A stretch of DNA of 64,000 bases from Paraburkholderia fungorum (GCF_003610895.1 NZ_MCAS01000012.1:1-64000); one strand, 5' to 3'. Positions 16,215 through 24,948 are shown, counted from the stretch's first letter. Program-made: numbers and translations. The notes: generated by a model from the letters alone, not told the origin.

Positions 16215-17105
16215 ATGAAACGATTCCTGATGCTCGCGGGCGCGTGCGTGCTCAGCGCGCCTTTGCTTGTGTCCGCACAGAGTGCGGTCGTCGCGAGCGC
16301 CGGTCAGACTTCGGTCACGCAGGCGCAAATGACCTCCTTGCTGAAGTCGCTCGATGCCGCGACCCGGGAGCGTCTGGCCGCCGATCCGGCGAGCCTCGAT
16401 CAGCTCGTGCGCGCGCGGCTCGCACAATCGGTAGTGGTCGCCGAAGTCAAGGCCAAGGGCTGGGACCAGCAGCCGGAAGTCAGGCAGATGGTCGAGCAGG
16501 CCGAGCGCGATGCGTTGATGCGCAGCTATCTGGCTTCGATTGCCGCGCCTGCTGCGGATTATCCTTCGGATGCCGAAATTCAGGCTGCGTACGATCAGAA
16601 TCGCGCCGTCTTCACCACGCCGCGCGCGCTGCATTTTGCGCAGATCTATGTGGCTGTTGCGCCCGGCGCCGATACCGCAACCCGCACCAAGGCACATAAG
16701 CAGGCCGACGATCTCGCGCGCCAGGCCCATGCGAGCGGCGCGGATTTTGCCGCGCTCGCGGCGGCGAATTCGCAGGACAAGGCCAGCGCGAGCCAGGGCG
16801 GCGACATGGGTTTCGTACCGGAGAGTGTGCTCCTGCCGGAAATCCGCAAGGCCGCCGAGTCGATGAAACCGGGCGACGTGTCCGCGCCGATCGAGACCAC
16901 GGCCGGTTTTCACGTGATGAAGCTCGTCGACACGCGGGCCGCCGGCGTGCGTCCGCTGGCCGAGGTCAAGGATCAACTGCGTGCGATGCTGCGCCGGCAG
17001 CGCACCCAGCAGAACATCCAGGCGTATCTCGCGAAGCAGGTCGGTCCGGGCACGGTCGCCATCAATGAAGATGCGTTGAAGAAAGCGCTCACCGCCGCGC
17101 AATAG
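16215..17105 (+). CDS. Parvulin-type peptidyl-prolyl cis-trans isomerase
   Basis: Periplasmic foldase of 296 residues. Signal peptide about 1-21 (VSA/QSA), a SurA/PrsA-like helical N-terminal domain, and a PpiC rotamase domain (about 135-235) with RALHFAQIYVAV, GADFAALAAANSQDKASASQGGDMGFV and GDVSAPIETTAGFHVMKLVD. The C-terminal helix (about 250-296) completes the SurA-like topology. Three bases separate it from the preceding gene. It likely assists folding of the barrel or exported proteins of this operon. Confidence 0.92.
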   Translation: MKRFLMLAGACVLSAPLLVSAQSAVVASAGQTSVTQAQMTSLLKSLDAATRERLAADPASLDQLVRARLAQSVVVAEVKAKGWDQQPEVRQMVEQAERDALMRSYLASIAAPAADYPSDAEIQAAYDQNRAVFTTPRALHFAQIYVAVAPGADTATRTKAHKQADDLARQAHASGADFAALAAANSQDKASASQGGDMGFVPESVLLPEIRKAAESMKPGDVSAPIETTAGFHVMKLVDTRAAGVRPLAEVKDQLRAMLRRQRTQQNIQAYLAKQVGPGTVAINEDALKKALTAAQ

Positions 17106-17130
17106 GCGCGACCGGCACAGGACGGAGAAC

Positions 17131-17916
17131 GTGGACAAAGGCTGGCATCCGCTCGATGAGCGCTACGTCGAAGCTTACGGCGCTCACGCGCGGACCCTGG
17201 CGGAGGAGGCGGCCTCGGCGCCCCATCCGCGCTGCCCGTTGTGTCTCGCCGAGCTTGTGTTTACGCATCGGCGGCGTGGTGGGCATCGGTACTACCGGCA
17301 TCTCGAGAGCGCCGACGATGCGCGCTGTCCGCTTACCACGCCGAGTTACGATCCGGCCGGGCTGGCGGTGAACGCTCACGCCTTGGCGCAAGGCGTGAGC
17401 GCCGCGCTCCATCGCGAGCGTTTTCTACAGCATTGGCAGCGTCACTACCGGATCGCACGGCACGCGGCGCCGCCCTTGACGCTGGAGCGCTTCGCCCGCC
17501 TGATCGAGTACGCCGACGTGGTGGACCTGTGGCGCTATGCGGCATTCGATGAACGCGATGCGCCCTATGTGTTGCTCGCGTTGGCGGGCTTCATCAGCGT
17601 GCATGATCGCGACGAGCGGGCGCGTATCCGTATCTGGTTCGACGGCAGCGTCCGCGATGTAGGCGATCTTTGGCATGAAGAACGGCGCAGGCCGCCGGGG
17701 CTGTTCAGGGTGACGTATCGGGAGCCGCTGCACACGCCGTTTCCGACCTCGGCGGATATTCTGTTCTGGGAGCCGGTGGAGCGCGTCGAACGGCTCTCCG
17801 ATTGCACTGCGCCCCGCTTGCGGCAGACACAGATCAGGATGTTCAACCGGTTTATCGACGGCTATGAGCGTGAGCGGCGCAGGCGCGGAGAACACGCCTC
17901 CGGAGCGGACGAATGA
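17131..17916 (+). CDS. Uncharacterised protein with zinc-binding-like CxxC and HxxC cluster
   Basis: 261 residues from a GTG start with GGAG upstream. The N-terminus has CPLC (about 35-38), then HRYYRHL and a further Cys (RCPLT, about 67), a spacing that resembles the zinc-finger region of CoiA-like proteins. The rest is rich in Arg, His and aromatic residues with no recognised fold. There is no signal peptide. It overlaps the next gene by 4 bases (ATGA), suggesting it belongs to the same transcript as the envelope operon. Confidence 0.55.
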   Translation: MDKGWHPLDERYVEAYGAHARTLAEEAASAPHPRCPLCLAELVFTHRRRGGHRYYRHLESADDARCPLTTPSYDPAGLAVNAHALAQGVSAALHRERFLQHWQRHYRIARHAAPPLTLERFARLIEYADVVDLWRYAAFDERDAPYVLLALAGFISVHDRDERARIRIWFDGSVRDVGDLWHEERRRPPGLFRVTYREPLHTPFPTSADILFWEPVERVERLSDCTAPRLRQTQIRMFNRFIDGYERERRRRGEHASGADE

Positions 17917-18314
17917 TAGGCAATGCGAGCGGTATGCGCGGTGAAATGCGCGCGAGGTTCGCGAGGTTTGCGATGATCGTGGCGGCTGGTTTGCTGCCCT
18001 GCGGGTTGGCCTTCGCGCAGACCCCGCCGGCTGCGCCGTCAGCGGGGCAGGTTTCGAAACGCGTGTGTGTCGATGTGGAAGTCGGCGGAGAGCGGACCCT
18101 GTCATACGATTGCCTGAGCCAGCAGCTCACGCCTACCGTGCCGCCCGACGCGCCCGCTTCGCAGAGCGCGGCGCAGGCGCTGGCCAATGGGCCTTCCAAC
18201 CGGGTCGGCACATTCAATCTGTCGGCCGAGCGTAACCGGTTTGGCGCGAACTGGGGCAAGTCGATCACGCCGCAACGGCCGCAGTCGCCGCAGCCCGCGC
18301 CGGTCGGACGCTAG
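17913..18314 (+). CDS. Small secreted protein of unknown function
   Basis: 133 residues with an N-terminal signal peptide (about 1-35, ending AFA/QTPPAA), two cysteines (in RVCVDVEVGG and YDCLSQQ) that could form a disulfide, and a Pro/Gln-rich tail. Overlaps the previous stop by 4 bases. No family recognised. Likely the last gene of the operon. Confidence 0.6.
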   Translation: MIGNASGMRGEMRARFARFAMIVAAGLLPCGLAFAQTPPAAPSAGQVSKRVCVDVEVGGERTLSYDCLSQQLTPTVPPDAPASQSAAQALANGPSNRVGTFNLSAERNRFGANWGKSITPQRPQSPQPAPVGR

Positions 18315-18344
18315 GACGCCAGGACGCCAGGACGCCAGGACCGG
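18313..18344. repeat. 8-bp tandem repeat AGGACGCC
   Basis: Three perfect AGGACGCC units and a fourth degenerate one (AGGACCGG) start inside the stop codon of the upstream gene. The 8-bp unit is a candidate for slippage; it lies between two genes, about 106 bases before the protease start. Confidence 0.7.
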
Positions 18345-18449
18345 AGCGAATGCAAGGTGGTGCAGGAAGTCTTATCTGGAACTGCGGCTGAGGGCTGTGC
18401 CGGCGGCGCGCAGTGGCTGACACAACGATCGACTATCGCCGGACTTCAT

Positions 18450-19871
18450 ATGACGGACAGCTTACGCAACGCGCGGCGGGTGCTCCGATGGGCTTTACCC
18501 CTGATAGGGTTGGCGCTGGCGGGTGCCGGGACGGCGAGCTTCGCCGGTTCGCAGGAGACATTCACGGCCGCCGGGCCGGGCGCGACTCAGCTGGCGGTGC
18601 CGAATTTCGCCGTGCTCGTACGGCGCTATGGGCCGGCGGTCGTCAACATCAGCGTGACGCGCGAAGTCACGCAGATGGGCGTGCAACTGCCGCCGGGTAT
18701 CGCGCCGGGCAATCCGCTCGCGCCGTTCCTTGCGCGCCGCGTGATAGGCAATCGCGAAGAGGTGAGCCTGGGGTCGGGATTCATTGTCAGCGCGGACGGC
18801 TATATCCTGACCAACCGGCATGTGGTCGGCGATGCCAGCGTGGTCGACGTGAAGCTGACCGACAAGCGCGAATTCAAGGGCAAGGTGATCGGCAGCGATG
18901 CTCTTTCGGACGTAGCACTCCTGAAGATCGATGCCGACAACCTGCCGGTTGTGGTCACCGGCCATCCGGAGCGCACCAGCGTGGGCGACTGGGTGATGGC
19001 GATCGGTTCGCCGTATGGCTTCGCGAATACGGTGACCGCCGGCATCGTCAGCGCGAAATCCCGTTCGTTGCCGGGCGAGGCGTACATACCGTTTATTCAG
19101 ACCGATGTGCCGATCAATCCGGGCAACTCTGGCGGTCCGCTCTTCGACCTTGACGGGCGGGTGATCGCAATCAATTCGCTGATCTACTCGAAGACGGGGA
19201 GCTACCAGGGACTCTCGTTCGCGATTCCGATCGACGTCGCGCTCAACGTCAAGGAGCAATTGCTCAGGACGGGCCGCGTCAGCCGTGGCCGTCTCGGGGT
19301 TGCCGTGCAGGAAGTCAGCCAGTCGCTCGCGCAGTCATTTGGGCTCGCGAGGCCGGATGGCGCGCTGATCAGCATGGTCGAGGCAGGCGGCCCGGCTGAG
19401 TTGGCGGGGCTGCGCGCGGGCGACGTGGTGCAGGCTGTCAACGGTGTGGAGATTGGCGACTCGGCGGATTTACTGACAACGGTGGCAAAGATCCGGCCTG
19501 GCCAGAAGGTGAATCTGCTGGTGTGGCGTTCGCGGGCCACGCTGCCGGTCGAGGTTACGGTAGGCGAACTCGACAGCAACGGCTCGCCCGTCATGACGCC
19601 GAAGCCCGCGCGGCTCGGCGTGACGGTGCGCCCGTTGACGCCGCAGGAGCAACAGAGTCTCGGCGTCGATCATGGCTTGCTGGTCCAGCAGGTGAGCAGC
19701 ACGGGGACGCGTACCGGTTTGAAGGCCGGCGACATCGTGCTGTCAGTCAACGAGACACCGGTGACGACGATCGACGAAATGGCCGAGCAGATCCGCCAGG
19801 CGCGCGGCAGCGTTGCATTGCTGATCCAGCGGGGGGCATCGCGGCTTTATTTGCCGGTCAGTTTGAGCTAG
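18450..19871 (+). CDS. HtrA/DegP-type periplasmic serine protease with two PDZ domains
   Basis: 473 residues. A signal anchor (about 10-32, RVLRWALPLIGLALAGAG) precedes a trypsin-like domain with the full triad: His124 (TNRHVVG), Asp154 (SDVALLKID) and Ser227 (NPGNSGGPL). Two PDZ domains follow (about 285-370 and 395-470). It belongs to the S1C family that degrades or refolds damaged envelope proteins. The ATG at 18450 is chosen because the signal sequence follows; the upstream in-frame part is not protein-like. The ribosome site is weak. DegP, DegQ and DegS paralogues cannot be told apart here. Confidence 0.92.
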   Translation: MTDSLRNARRVLRWALPLIGLALAGAGTASFAGSQETFTAAGPGATQLAVPNFAVLVRRYGPAVVNISVTREVTQMGVQLPPGIAPGNPLAPFLARRVIGNREEVSLGSGFIVSADGYILTNRHVVGDASVVDVKLTDKREFKGKVIGSDALSDVALLKIDADNLPVVVTGHPERTSVGDWVMAIGSPYGFANTVTAGIVSAKSRSLPGEAYIPFIQTDVPINPGNSGGPLFDLDGRVIAINSLIYSKTGSYQGLSFAIPIDVALNVKEQLLRTGRVSRGRLGVAVQEVSQSLAQSFGLARPDGALISMVEAGGPAELAGLRAGDVVQAVNGVEIGDSADLLTTVAKIRPGQKVNLLVWRSRATLPVEVTVGELDSNGSPVMTPKPARLGVTVRPLTPQEQQSLGVDHGLLVQQVSSTGTRTGLKAGDIVLSVNETPVTTIDEMAEQIRQARGSVALLIQRGASRLYLPVSLS

Positions 19872-19873
19872 GT

Positions 19874-19892
19874 GGCCGCGCGCTGCGCGGCC
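19874..19892. other. GC-rich hairpin between convergent genes
   Basis: GGCCGCGC and GCGCGGCC form a perfect 8-bp stem with a GCT loop 3 bases after the protease stop. There is no T-run, so it may be a weak terminator or a transcript 3' end stabiliser. Confidence 0.5.
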
Positions 19893-19904
19893 CTGAGGTC
19901 CGGC

Positions 19905-20675
19905 TTAGCCCTTGATGTGTTCCGTCGAGAGCCACCCGCCGCTGACACCGATCTGCGCCACCTGTTTGGCCACCGCGTCGGCCAGACGCGTGGCATCCGC
20001 TGAAACAGCCGTCTTTTTGCTTTCGGATATACCGTGCAGGCCGCCGCTCACCGCCGCGGAGGTTGCGATGCTGCCGACCGCGGCGCCCACGCCCGCGGTT
20101 TCGACCATGCCGGGCGCCTTGCCGCTGTCGCCCGTGGCCGTGAAGCTCTGCACCAGCCGCGCGGTGCCGCCTGCGGGTTTGTACAGAATCTGCACGGAGC
20201 TGCTCACCTCGCTCTTGCCGGCGCCCAGTCCAATCAGCACGCGGCGGCGGCGATTGCCGGCGTCGATCGTCTCGAAGCTGCCTTGCACGAGCAGGACGTT
20301 CTGGTCGGCGGGGGCGGGAATGTCCGAGCGAATCGCGCGCAGCCCCATCGATTGCAATTGATGCACGATTTCGTTGGCAACCTGCTCACGCACGGCGATT
20401 GCATCGGCGGATTGCTTTTGCGCGGTGGACGAGCCGTCGAGTTGCGATTTCAGTTTTTTCAGCATGCCGCCGTTGTCCAGTTTCACCTGATCCGGATTGC
20501 TGTCGAAGGTGTAGACATAAATATTGTCCGGGCGCACCTGCGGTTCCGCGCTGGTCTGGGTCGCGTTGTTGATGCTGCCGCCGGCGCAGCCGGTCAGGAG
20601 CGCGCTGCCGCAGACCATGGCAACGCATGCAAAACGAGCGGCATTCTTTTTGAGGAAACTCACTGAAGTCAACAT
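19905..20675 (-). CDS. DUF4410-family lipoprotein
   Basis: 256 residues. The start at 20675 is preferred because AGGGA lies 5 bases upstream; an ATG at 20681 is in frame. The signal sequence ends in a lipobox LLTG/C (ALLTGCAGG). The body has VYTFDSNPDQVKLDNG, LRAIRSDIPAPADQNVLLVQGSFETIDAGNRRRRVLIGLGAGKSEV and a Gly/Ala-rich region (about 200-225), matching the DUF4410 family as I recall it. Function unknown. Convergent with the protease gene. Confidence 0.72.
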   Translation of the reverse strand: MLTSVSFLKKNAARFACVAMVCGSALLTGCAGGSINNATQTSAEPQVRPDNIYVYTFDSNPDQVKLDNGGMLKKLKSQLDGSSTAQKQSADAIAVREQVANEIVHQLQSMGLRAIRSDIPAPADQNVLLVQGSFETIDAGNRRRRVLIGLGAGKSEVSSSVQILYKPAGGTARLVQSFTATGDSGKAPGMVETAGVGAAVGSIATSAAVSGGLHGISESKKTAVSADATRLADAVAKQVAQIGVSGGWLSTEHIKG

Positions 20676-20725
20676 GTTCATCCCTGTCGTCGGCACCCGG
20701 TGCCGTTGTGTTCAAACGCCTCTTT

Positions 20726-20759
20726 CGATGATCGGGCAACCGTGGATCGTTGATCATCG
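20726..20759. promoter_or_regulatory. Inverted repeat CGATGATC / GATCATCG
   Basis: 8-bp arms separated by 18 bases, in the leader of the DUF4410 gene about 50 bases upstream of its start. Possible operator; no protein can be assigned. Confidence 0.35.
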
Positions 20760-20955
20760 GGAGCGCATTCGCACATAAAACACCCTTGATCTCATGCGTC
20801 TTTTTTCGTACGCACCGGCAGCGAAACGAAGTATGGGTGAGTCACTTCCCAAACTCCATTCAACAATTATTTCGCGCCATGTCACGGCGAAACACGGCTA
20901 AACATGCAGCCGCGAGGCGGGTTCAGGAAGAGGTGAAAACGACGGCGGGCGGGCG

Positions 20956-21039
20956 TCAGCTCAAGGCGAGCTTGATGATGCAGAACAGGACGAAGACAAG
21001 CAGAGCGGCGGCGACAGCCATATCCAGCGGGTAGCGCAT
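20956..21039 (-). CDS. Possible 27-residue single-pass membrane protein
   Basis: The frame encodes MRYPLDMAVAAALLVFVL followed by a short hydrophobic end FCIIKLALS, a plausible transmembrane helix with a charged N-terminus and one Lys near the end. The ribosome site is weak (GGTGA about 4 bases upstream). It lies alone on the minus strand upstream of the DUF4410 gene in an otherwise empty 600-base region (20676-21296). Small membrane proteins of this shape are common but rarely annotated. Could be chance. Confidence 0.4.
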   Translation of the reverse strand: MRYPLDMAVAAALLVFVLFCIIKLALS

Positions 21040-21296
21040 TATTCACCAGACACTAGCGTTGCGGTGCTCTAATCCTAATCACCTGACGGAAGATGAAAAG
21101 TGGGCAGAGCGGCGGCTATGTGCGAAAGCTAACGCAGCGCACCGAACGGCTGCGCTGATTTCTGGCGGAAGCGTTTCCAATTGATTGTGTGCCGGGACGA
21201 ACCGCGCAGGACGAGTTGCACGGGGGCGCGCGGCATGCACGCTATCCCGTGCGACGTTCGAACGCGTGATGCTTCGGCGGCGCGGTTTGCCGCGCT

Positions 21297-21758
21297 TTAT
21301 TGCACAGCGGGCGGTGTGCCCGCCGGCATGCCGCGCGGCGACTTGTCCGCCGCGACGAGGTCTTCCGACAGACTGGTGCGCAGCGTGGCAATGGCCTGGT
21401 CGGGATTGGCGGGCTTCAACTGCTCGCGGGCCAGCGAGTCATACACGTAGTGGCGCAGCATCGGATCTTGCGTCTTGTTCAACACCTCGTGATACACGGC
21501 GACGATCTCGCCTTCGCGTCCGCTCATGGCATAGAGGCGGCGCAACTGTTCCAGATCGTTGATCACGGCGAAACCGGGGCCCATGAGCCCGTGCTGCCAG
21601 TGTGGGCCGCGCGCTCCGGGCGGGCCGTCGCCGCGCTGCGGTTCTCCCCGCGCATGAGCCGGCGCCGGTGGCGTTCCCGCTTCCTGTGCCAGCGCACCGG
21701 TCGCGGCCACGGTTAACACGACGGCGGCCAGTGCCGCGCTCATCCATTCTTTTGTCAT
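21297..21758 (-). CDS. Secreted protein of unknown function
   Basis: 153 residues. Signal peptide about 1-24 (ALA/QEAG), a Pro/Gly/His-rich segment (about 28-60), then a helical part (INDLEQLRRLYAMSGREGEIVAVYHEVLNKTQDPMLRHYVYDSLAREQL). The ATG is set by GGGAG 7 bases upstream. The longer upstream frame is not protein-like. No named family recognised; it looks like a periplasmic stress-type protein but that is a guess. Confidence 0.72.
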   Translation of the reverse strand: MTKEWMSAALAAVVLTVAATGALAQEAGTPPAPAHARGEPQRGDGPPGARGPHWQHGLMGPGFAVINDLEQLRRLYAMSGREGEIVAVYHEVLNKTQDPMLRHYVYDSLAREQLKPANPDQAIATLRTSLSEDLVAADKSPRGMPAGTPPAVQ

Positions 21759-22132
21759 GATCTCGCTCCCATCGAGACAGTGCCGGCGCGCCAGTGCGCC
21801 AGCACATCGGCAACGATAGTCGAGATGGCGTGGCGTCGGGTTACGGAAGCCGCCGCGTAACTTACCGGGCCTTGCATGCCTTGTGACCTCGCTGTGACCT
21901 TGTGATGACCGAACCGTGAAACGGTCCGCTCGCGGGACGGGTGAGCTCAGGGTGTGCCCGCTGGCGCAATGCGGCCGGATAGCGCATGATTGACCCAATG
22001 TGCCGTCCGACCCCAGATGCAGCACGCCTGAGCGGGAAGTGCGGCGCACACGACGCCACGGGTGCATAGCCGGAGCAACCCATCGCGGTGATGCACCGCG
22101 GGCGAGTATTCAATCGTTAAGGAGGATTTCGC

Positions 22133-22558
22133 ATGGACCGACCTGACGCCGCCAATCCGTTTGGCGATTTCACCAAAATGCTGGAGCAGTTCAAGCTTCC
22201 CGGCTTCGACGTACCCGCCATCATGGAAGCGCGACGCAAGGACGTGGAAGCGCTGGTTCAGGCGAATCAGACCGCCTTCCAGGGCATGCAGTCGCTCGCG
22301 CAGAAACAGACTGAAATGCTGCGCGCCACGCTGGGCGAATTGCAGTCGCTCACGGGGCAGTTGTCGGCCGGCGGCGCCGCGCCTCCGGCGAAGGCAGCCG
22401 AGCTGATCCAGCAAAGCCTGCATAAGTCGCTCGCCGACATGCAGCAGTTGGCGCAAGCCGCGTATCAGACGCAGGCGGAGTCGTATGCGGTAATCGCAAA
22501 ACGCGTAGAAGAAAACGTGCAGGAGCTCAAGTCGCTCTTGCAGCAGCAGAAAAAGTAA
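22133..22558 (+). CDS. Phasin family protein
   Basis: Small amphipathic protein that coats polyhydroxyalkanoate granules. The 141 residues are almost all helical and have the phasin pattern DVEALVQANQTAFQGMQSLAQKQTEMLRATLGELQ and a C-terminal AKRVEENVQELKSLLQQQKK. The start has a clear AAGGAGG ribosome site. A strong terminator follows. It is monocistronic. The organism therefore probably makes PHA; the thiolase at 45439 could supply precursor but is not linked. Confidence 0.9.
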   Translation: MDRPDAANPFGDFTKMLEQFKLPGFDVPAIMEARRKDVEALVQANQTAFQGMQSLAQKQTEMLRATLGELQSLTGQLSAGGAAPPAKAAELIQQSLHKSLADMQQLAQAAYQTQAESYAVIAKRVEENVQELKSLLQQQKK

Positions 22559-22640
22559 GGACGCGCCCGCGTCGAATCGCTCGATGCGGATTCGGCGCGC
22601 AGATGTCGAAAACGCGTCGATGTCGAAATGATGCACCCGG

Positions 22641-22680
22641 TGCCGTGGATGACCCTCAGGTTATCCACGGCATTTTTTTT
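22641..22680 (+). terminator. Rho-independent terminator of the phasin gene
   Basis: TGCCGTGGAT pairs perfectly with ATCCACGGCA (10 bp), 12-base loop, then eight T. Lies 82 bases after the phasin stop. Confidence 0.9.
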
Positions 22681-23200
22681 GCCGGCTCGAATCCTGCCGA
22701 TGCCGATGCGCTGATCTGCTCACGCAACGTGCTCGCTCGCGTTTTTTTCGTCACACAAAAGCAGCCGGCACGCGCCTCAATGATCAGATGAAACAGGCGG
22801 TTCGACGCGAATTATTCAGCACCCGCTTACATTGACCGCCTCATGCGACACGCATTGATATTTTTCTGCTGCGGCCCTGTTATTTTTTGCATGTGTTCGC
22901 TTTAAACAGGCTGGCCCGGAAAAATAGGCGTCTGAGCGCCGCGCCTTGGTGATCCGGTCCTCGACTATCAAACAGATTCGAACGGCAGGGCGCTCGCGGA
23001 AGGTTTAAATCGTCTCGCAAACGATTGCCGCGCCGCTTCGCGGTGCCTAAAGTTTCGCGCCGCCACTCCGTAGACGCATTCACGCAACCCAACCGGTGTG
23101 AATGCAATACCGGCACCGCCGGTCTGGAGTGCGCCCCTGAATTCCCGTTCGTGATCGGCTCACCCGTCAGTCACGAGCGTTTCACCTCGAAGGAAATCTC
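22681..23200. other. Intergenic region before the DUF2844 gene
   Basis: About 520 bases with no convincing gene. A TTGACC hexamer at 22832-22837 with TTGATA 17 bases on is a weak promoter candidate. The rest shows nothing I can name. Confidence 0.35.
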
Positions 23201-23659
23201 TTGAAACCGATGCTCTCTACAAGCATTGCTCGCGCAATGCTCGGGGCCGGCTGCGTGCTGTCGTTTGCCGCGCACGCCACGCTTGGCCAGAACGTCAGCA
23301 CTGTCGACAGCGATCTGACGCGCCTTCGCGCCGTGGCTCATACGGCCACTACACAAAGCGCGTATTCGGTACACCTGATTACGATGCCGTCCGGCACGCT
23401 GGTGCGCGAGTACGTCGCGCCCAACGGCATCGTCTTCGGTGTCGCGTGGGAGGGGCCGACGCTGCCGGATCTGAAGTCCATGCTGGGCGCGTCGTTCGAC
23501 CAGTACGTCGCCGCCACCGCAACCCGCCGCGGCACGCCGCTCGCGGTGTCCAGCAGCGACCTGGTGGTCTACTCCGGCGGCCATCTGCGCGCGTTCGCCG
23601 GGCATGCCTATCTGCCGCAAGCGGTGCCCGCGGGCGTCGATGTCGGCGCCATTCAATAA
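23201..23659 (+). CDS. DUF2844 domain secreted protein
   Basis: 152 residues. The TTG start at 23201 is chosen because AAGGAA lies 5 bases upstream; the first ATG (23210) is 14 bases away. A signal peptide (about 1-26) ends AHA/TLGQ. The body (SAYSVHLITMPSGTLVREYVAPNGIVFGVAWEGPTLPDL) matches the DUF2844 pattern in Burkholderia. It is 11 bases before the DUF3443 gene; the two families usually pair, so a joint role in the envelope is likely. Function unknown. Confidence 0.8.
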   Translation: MKPMLSTSIARAMLGAGCVLSFAAHATLGQNVSTVDSDLTRLRAVAHTATTQSAYSVHLITMPSGTLVREYVAPNGIVFGVAWEGPTLPDLKSMLGASFDQYVAATATRRGTPLAVSSSDLVVYSGGHLRAFAGHAYLPQAVPAGVDVGAIQ

Positions 23660-23670
23660 CGGAGCGAATC

Positions 23671-24948
23671 ATGCGTCATACGTCTTCGTTTGTGACCCTG
23701 CTGTGCGCGGCGCTGCTCGCGTTGCTCGTCAGTGCCTGCGGCGGCGGGGGCGGCGGCTCCAGCGGTTCGGGATCGGCCGCGAATTCCAGCGGCACGACGA
23801 GCCTATCGGCCGGTCCTACCGTCACCAATACGTCGCCTGCGCCGCAGGTGATTGCCGCCAACGCCGTGCGCGTCACGGTCGACTCCGGCGTGAGCAACGT
23901 GCCGAACATGCCGTTCGTCAGCATCACGATTTGCGCGCCAGGCACCAGCCAGTGCCAAACCATCGATCACGTGCTGGTGGATACCGGCTCGTGGGGCGTG
24001 CGGGTGTTCGCCTCGCAATTGCCCGCGTCGATGGCGCTGCCGCAACAGAAGGACAGCTCAGGCAATCTGGTTGCCGAATGCATGCAGTTCTTCGACGGCT
24101 ACACGTGGGGTTCGGTGAAGCTCGCCGACCTGCAGATCGCCGGCGAAAAAGCGGCCTCGTTGCCGATCCAGGTGATCGATCCGAACTACGCGTCCTTGCC
24201 CTCGGATTGCGCGACTTTCGGTGCGTCGCGCAACACGCCGGGCACGTTGCAGGCCAACGGCATTCTGGGTATCGGCGTGTTCAAGCATGACTGTGGCGCG
24301 AACTGTGTGCAGCAGGCGGTGACCGGCACGTATTATGCCTGCAACAGCACGCCCTGCAAGGCGATTCCGCTCGCTGAAGCGCTGCAGGTCGCCAATCCGA
24401 TTCCGTATTTCGCGACCGACAATAACGGCTCGATGCTGAGCCTGCCCATGGTGTCGGGCGGCGCACAGACGGTGAGCGGGCAACTGGTGTTCGGCATCGG
24501 CACGCAGAGCAACAATTCGTTGGGCAGCGCGCAGGTGATCGGCGTGAGTCCGTCGAACGGCACCTTCACGACGGTGCAGAACGGCACGACGTATTCGAGC
24601 AGTATTCTCGATAGCGGCTCGACGGGCCTGTTCTTCCAGACTAGTGCGATGCCGGCTTGCGCGAGTCCCAACGATGCGTACTACTGCCCGCTGTCGACCC
24701 AGTCGTTGAGCGCCATGATTCAAGGGGTGAACGGCACGACGAGCACGGTGAACTTCAGCGTTGGCAATGCCAACTCGATTTCGCAGACCTACAGCGGCGA
24801 TTCGGCGTTGCCGCTGCTGGCGGGACCGGCCTTTGTGAAGTCGCCGGTTTTCGACTGGGGCCTGCCGTTCTTCTATGGCCGGAATGTGTACGCCGCGGTC
24901 GAGCAGCAGGCGACGCCTGGCGGTGCGGGGCCTTATGTTGCTTACTGA
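23671..24948 (+). CDS. DUF3443 lipoprotein with pepsin-like motifs
   Basis: 425 residues. Lipobox LVSA/C at about Cys23, then a Gly/Ser linker. The body shows a bilobal aspartic-protease pattern: HVLVDTGS (Asp104), NGILGIG (about 197-203), SILDSGSTG (Asp314), and near the C-terminus WGLPFFYGRNVYAAVE, the counterpart of the pepsin ILGDxFLRxxYVVFD region. Eight or more cysteines could form disulfides. The D-T-G and D-S-G pair sit 210 residues apart, close to pepsin. DUF3443 has no function I can name, so enzymatic activity is inferred. Good ribosome site GGAGCGA. Confidence 0.8.
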   Translation: MRHTSSFVTLLCAALLALLVSACGGGGGGSSGSGSAANSSGTTSLSAGPTVTNTSPAPQVIAANAVRVTVDSGVSNVPNMPFVSITICAPGTSQCQTIDHVLVDTGSWGVRVFASQLPASMALPQQKDSSGNLVAECMQFFDGYTWGSVKLADLQIAGEKAASLPIQVIDPNYASLPSDCATFGASRNTPGTLQANGILGIGVFKHDCGANCVQQAVTGTYYACNSTPCKAIPLAEALQVANPIPYFATDNNGSMLSLPMVSGGAQTVSGQLVFGIGTQSNNSLGSAQVIGVSPSNGTFTTVQNGTTYSSSILDSGSTGLFFQTSAMPACASPNDAYYCPLSTQSLSAMIQGVNGTTSTVNFSVGNANSISQTYSGDSALPLLAGPAFVKSPVFDWGLPFFYGRNVYAAVEQQATPGGAGPYVAY

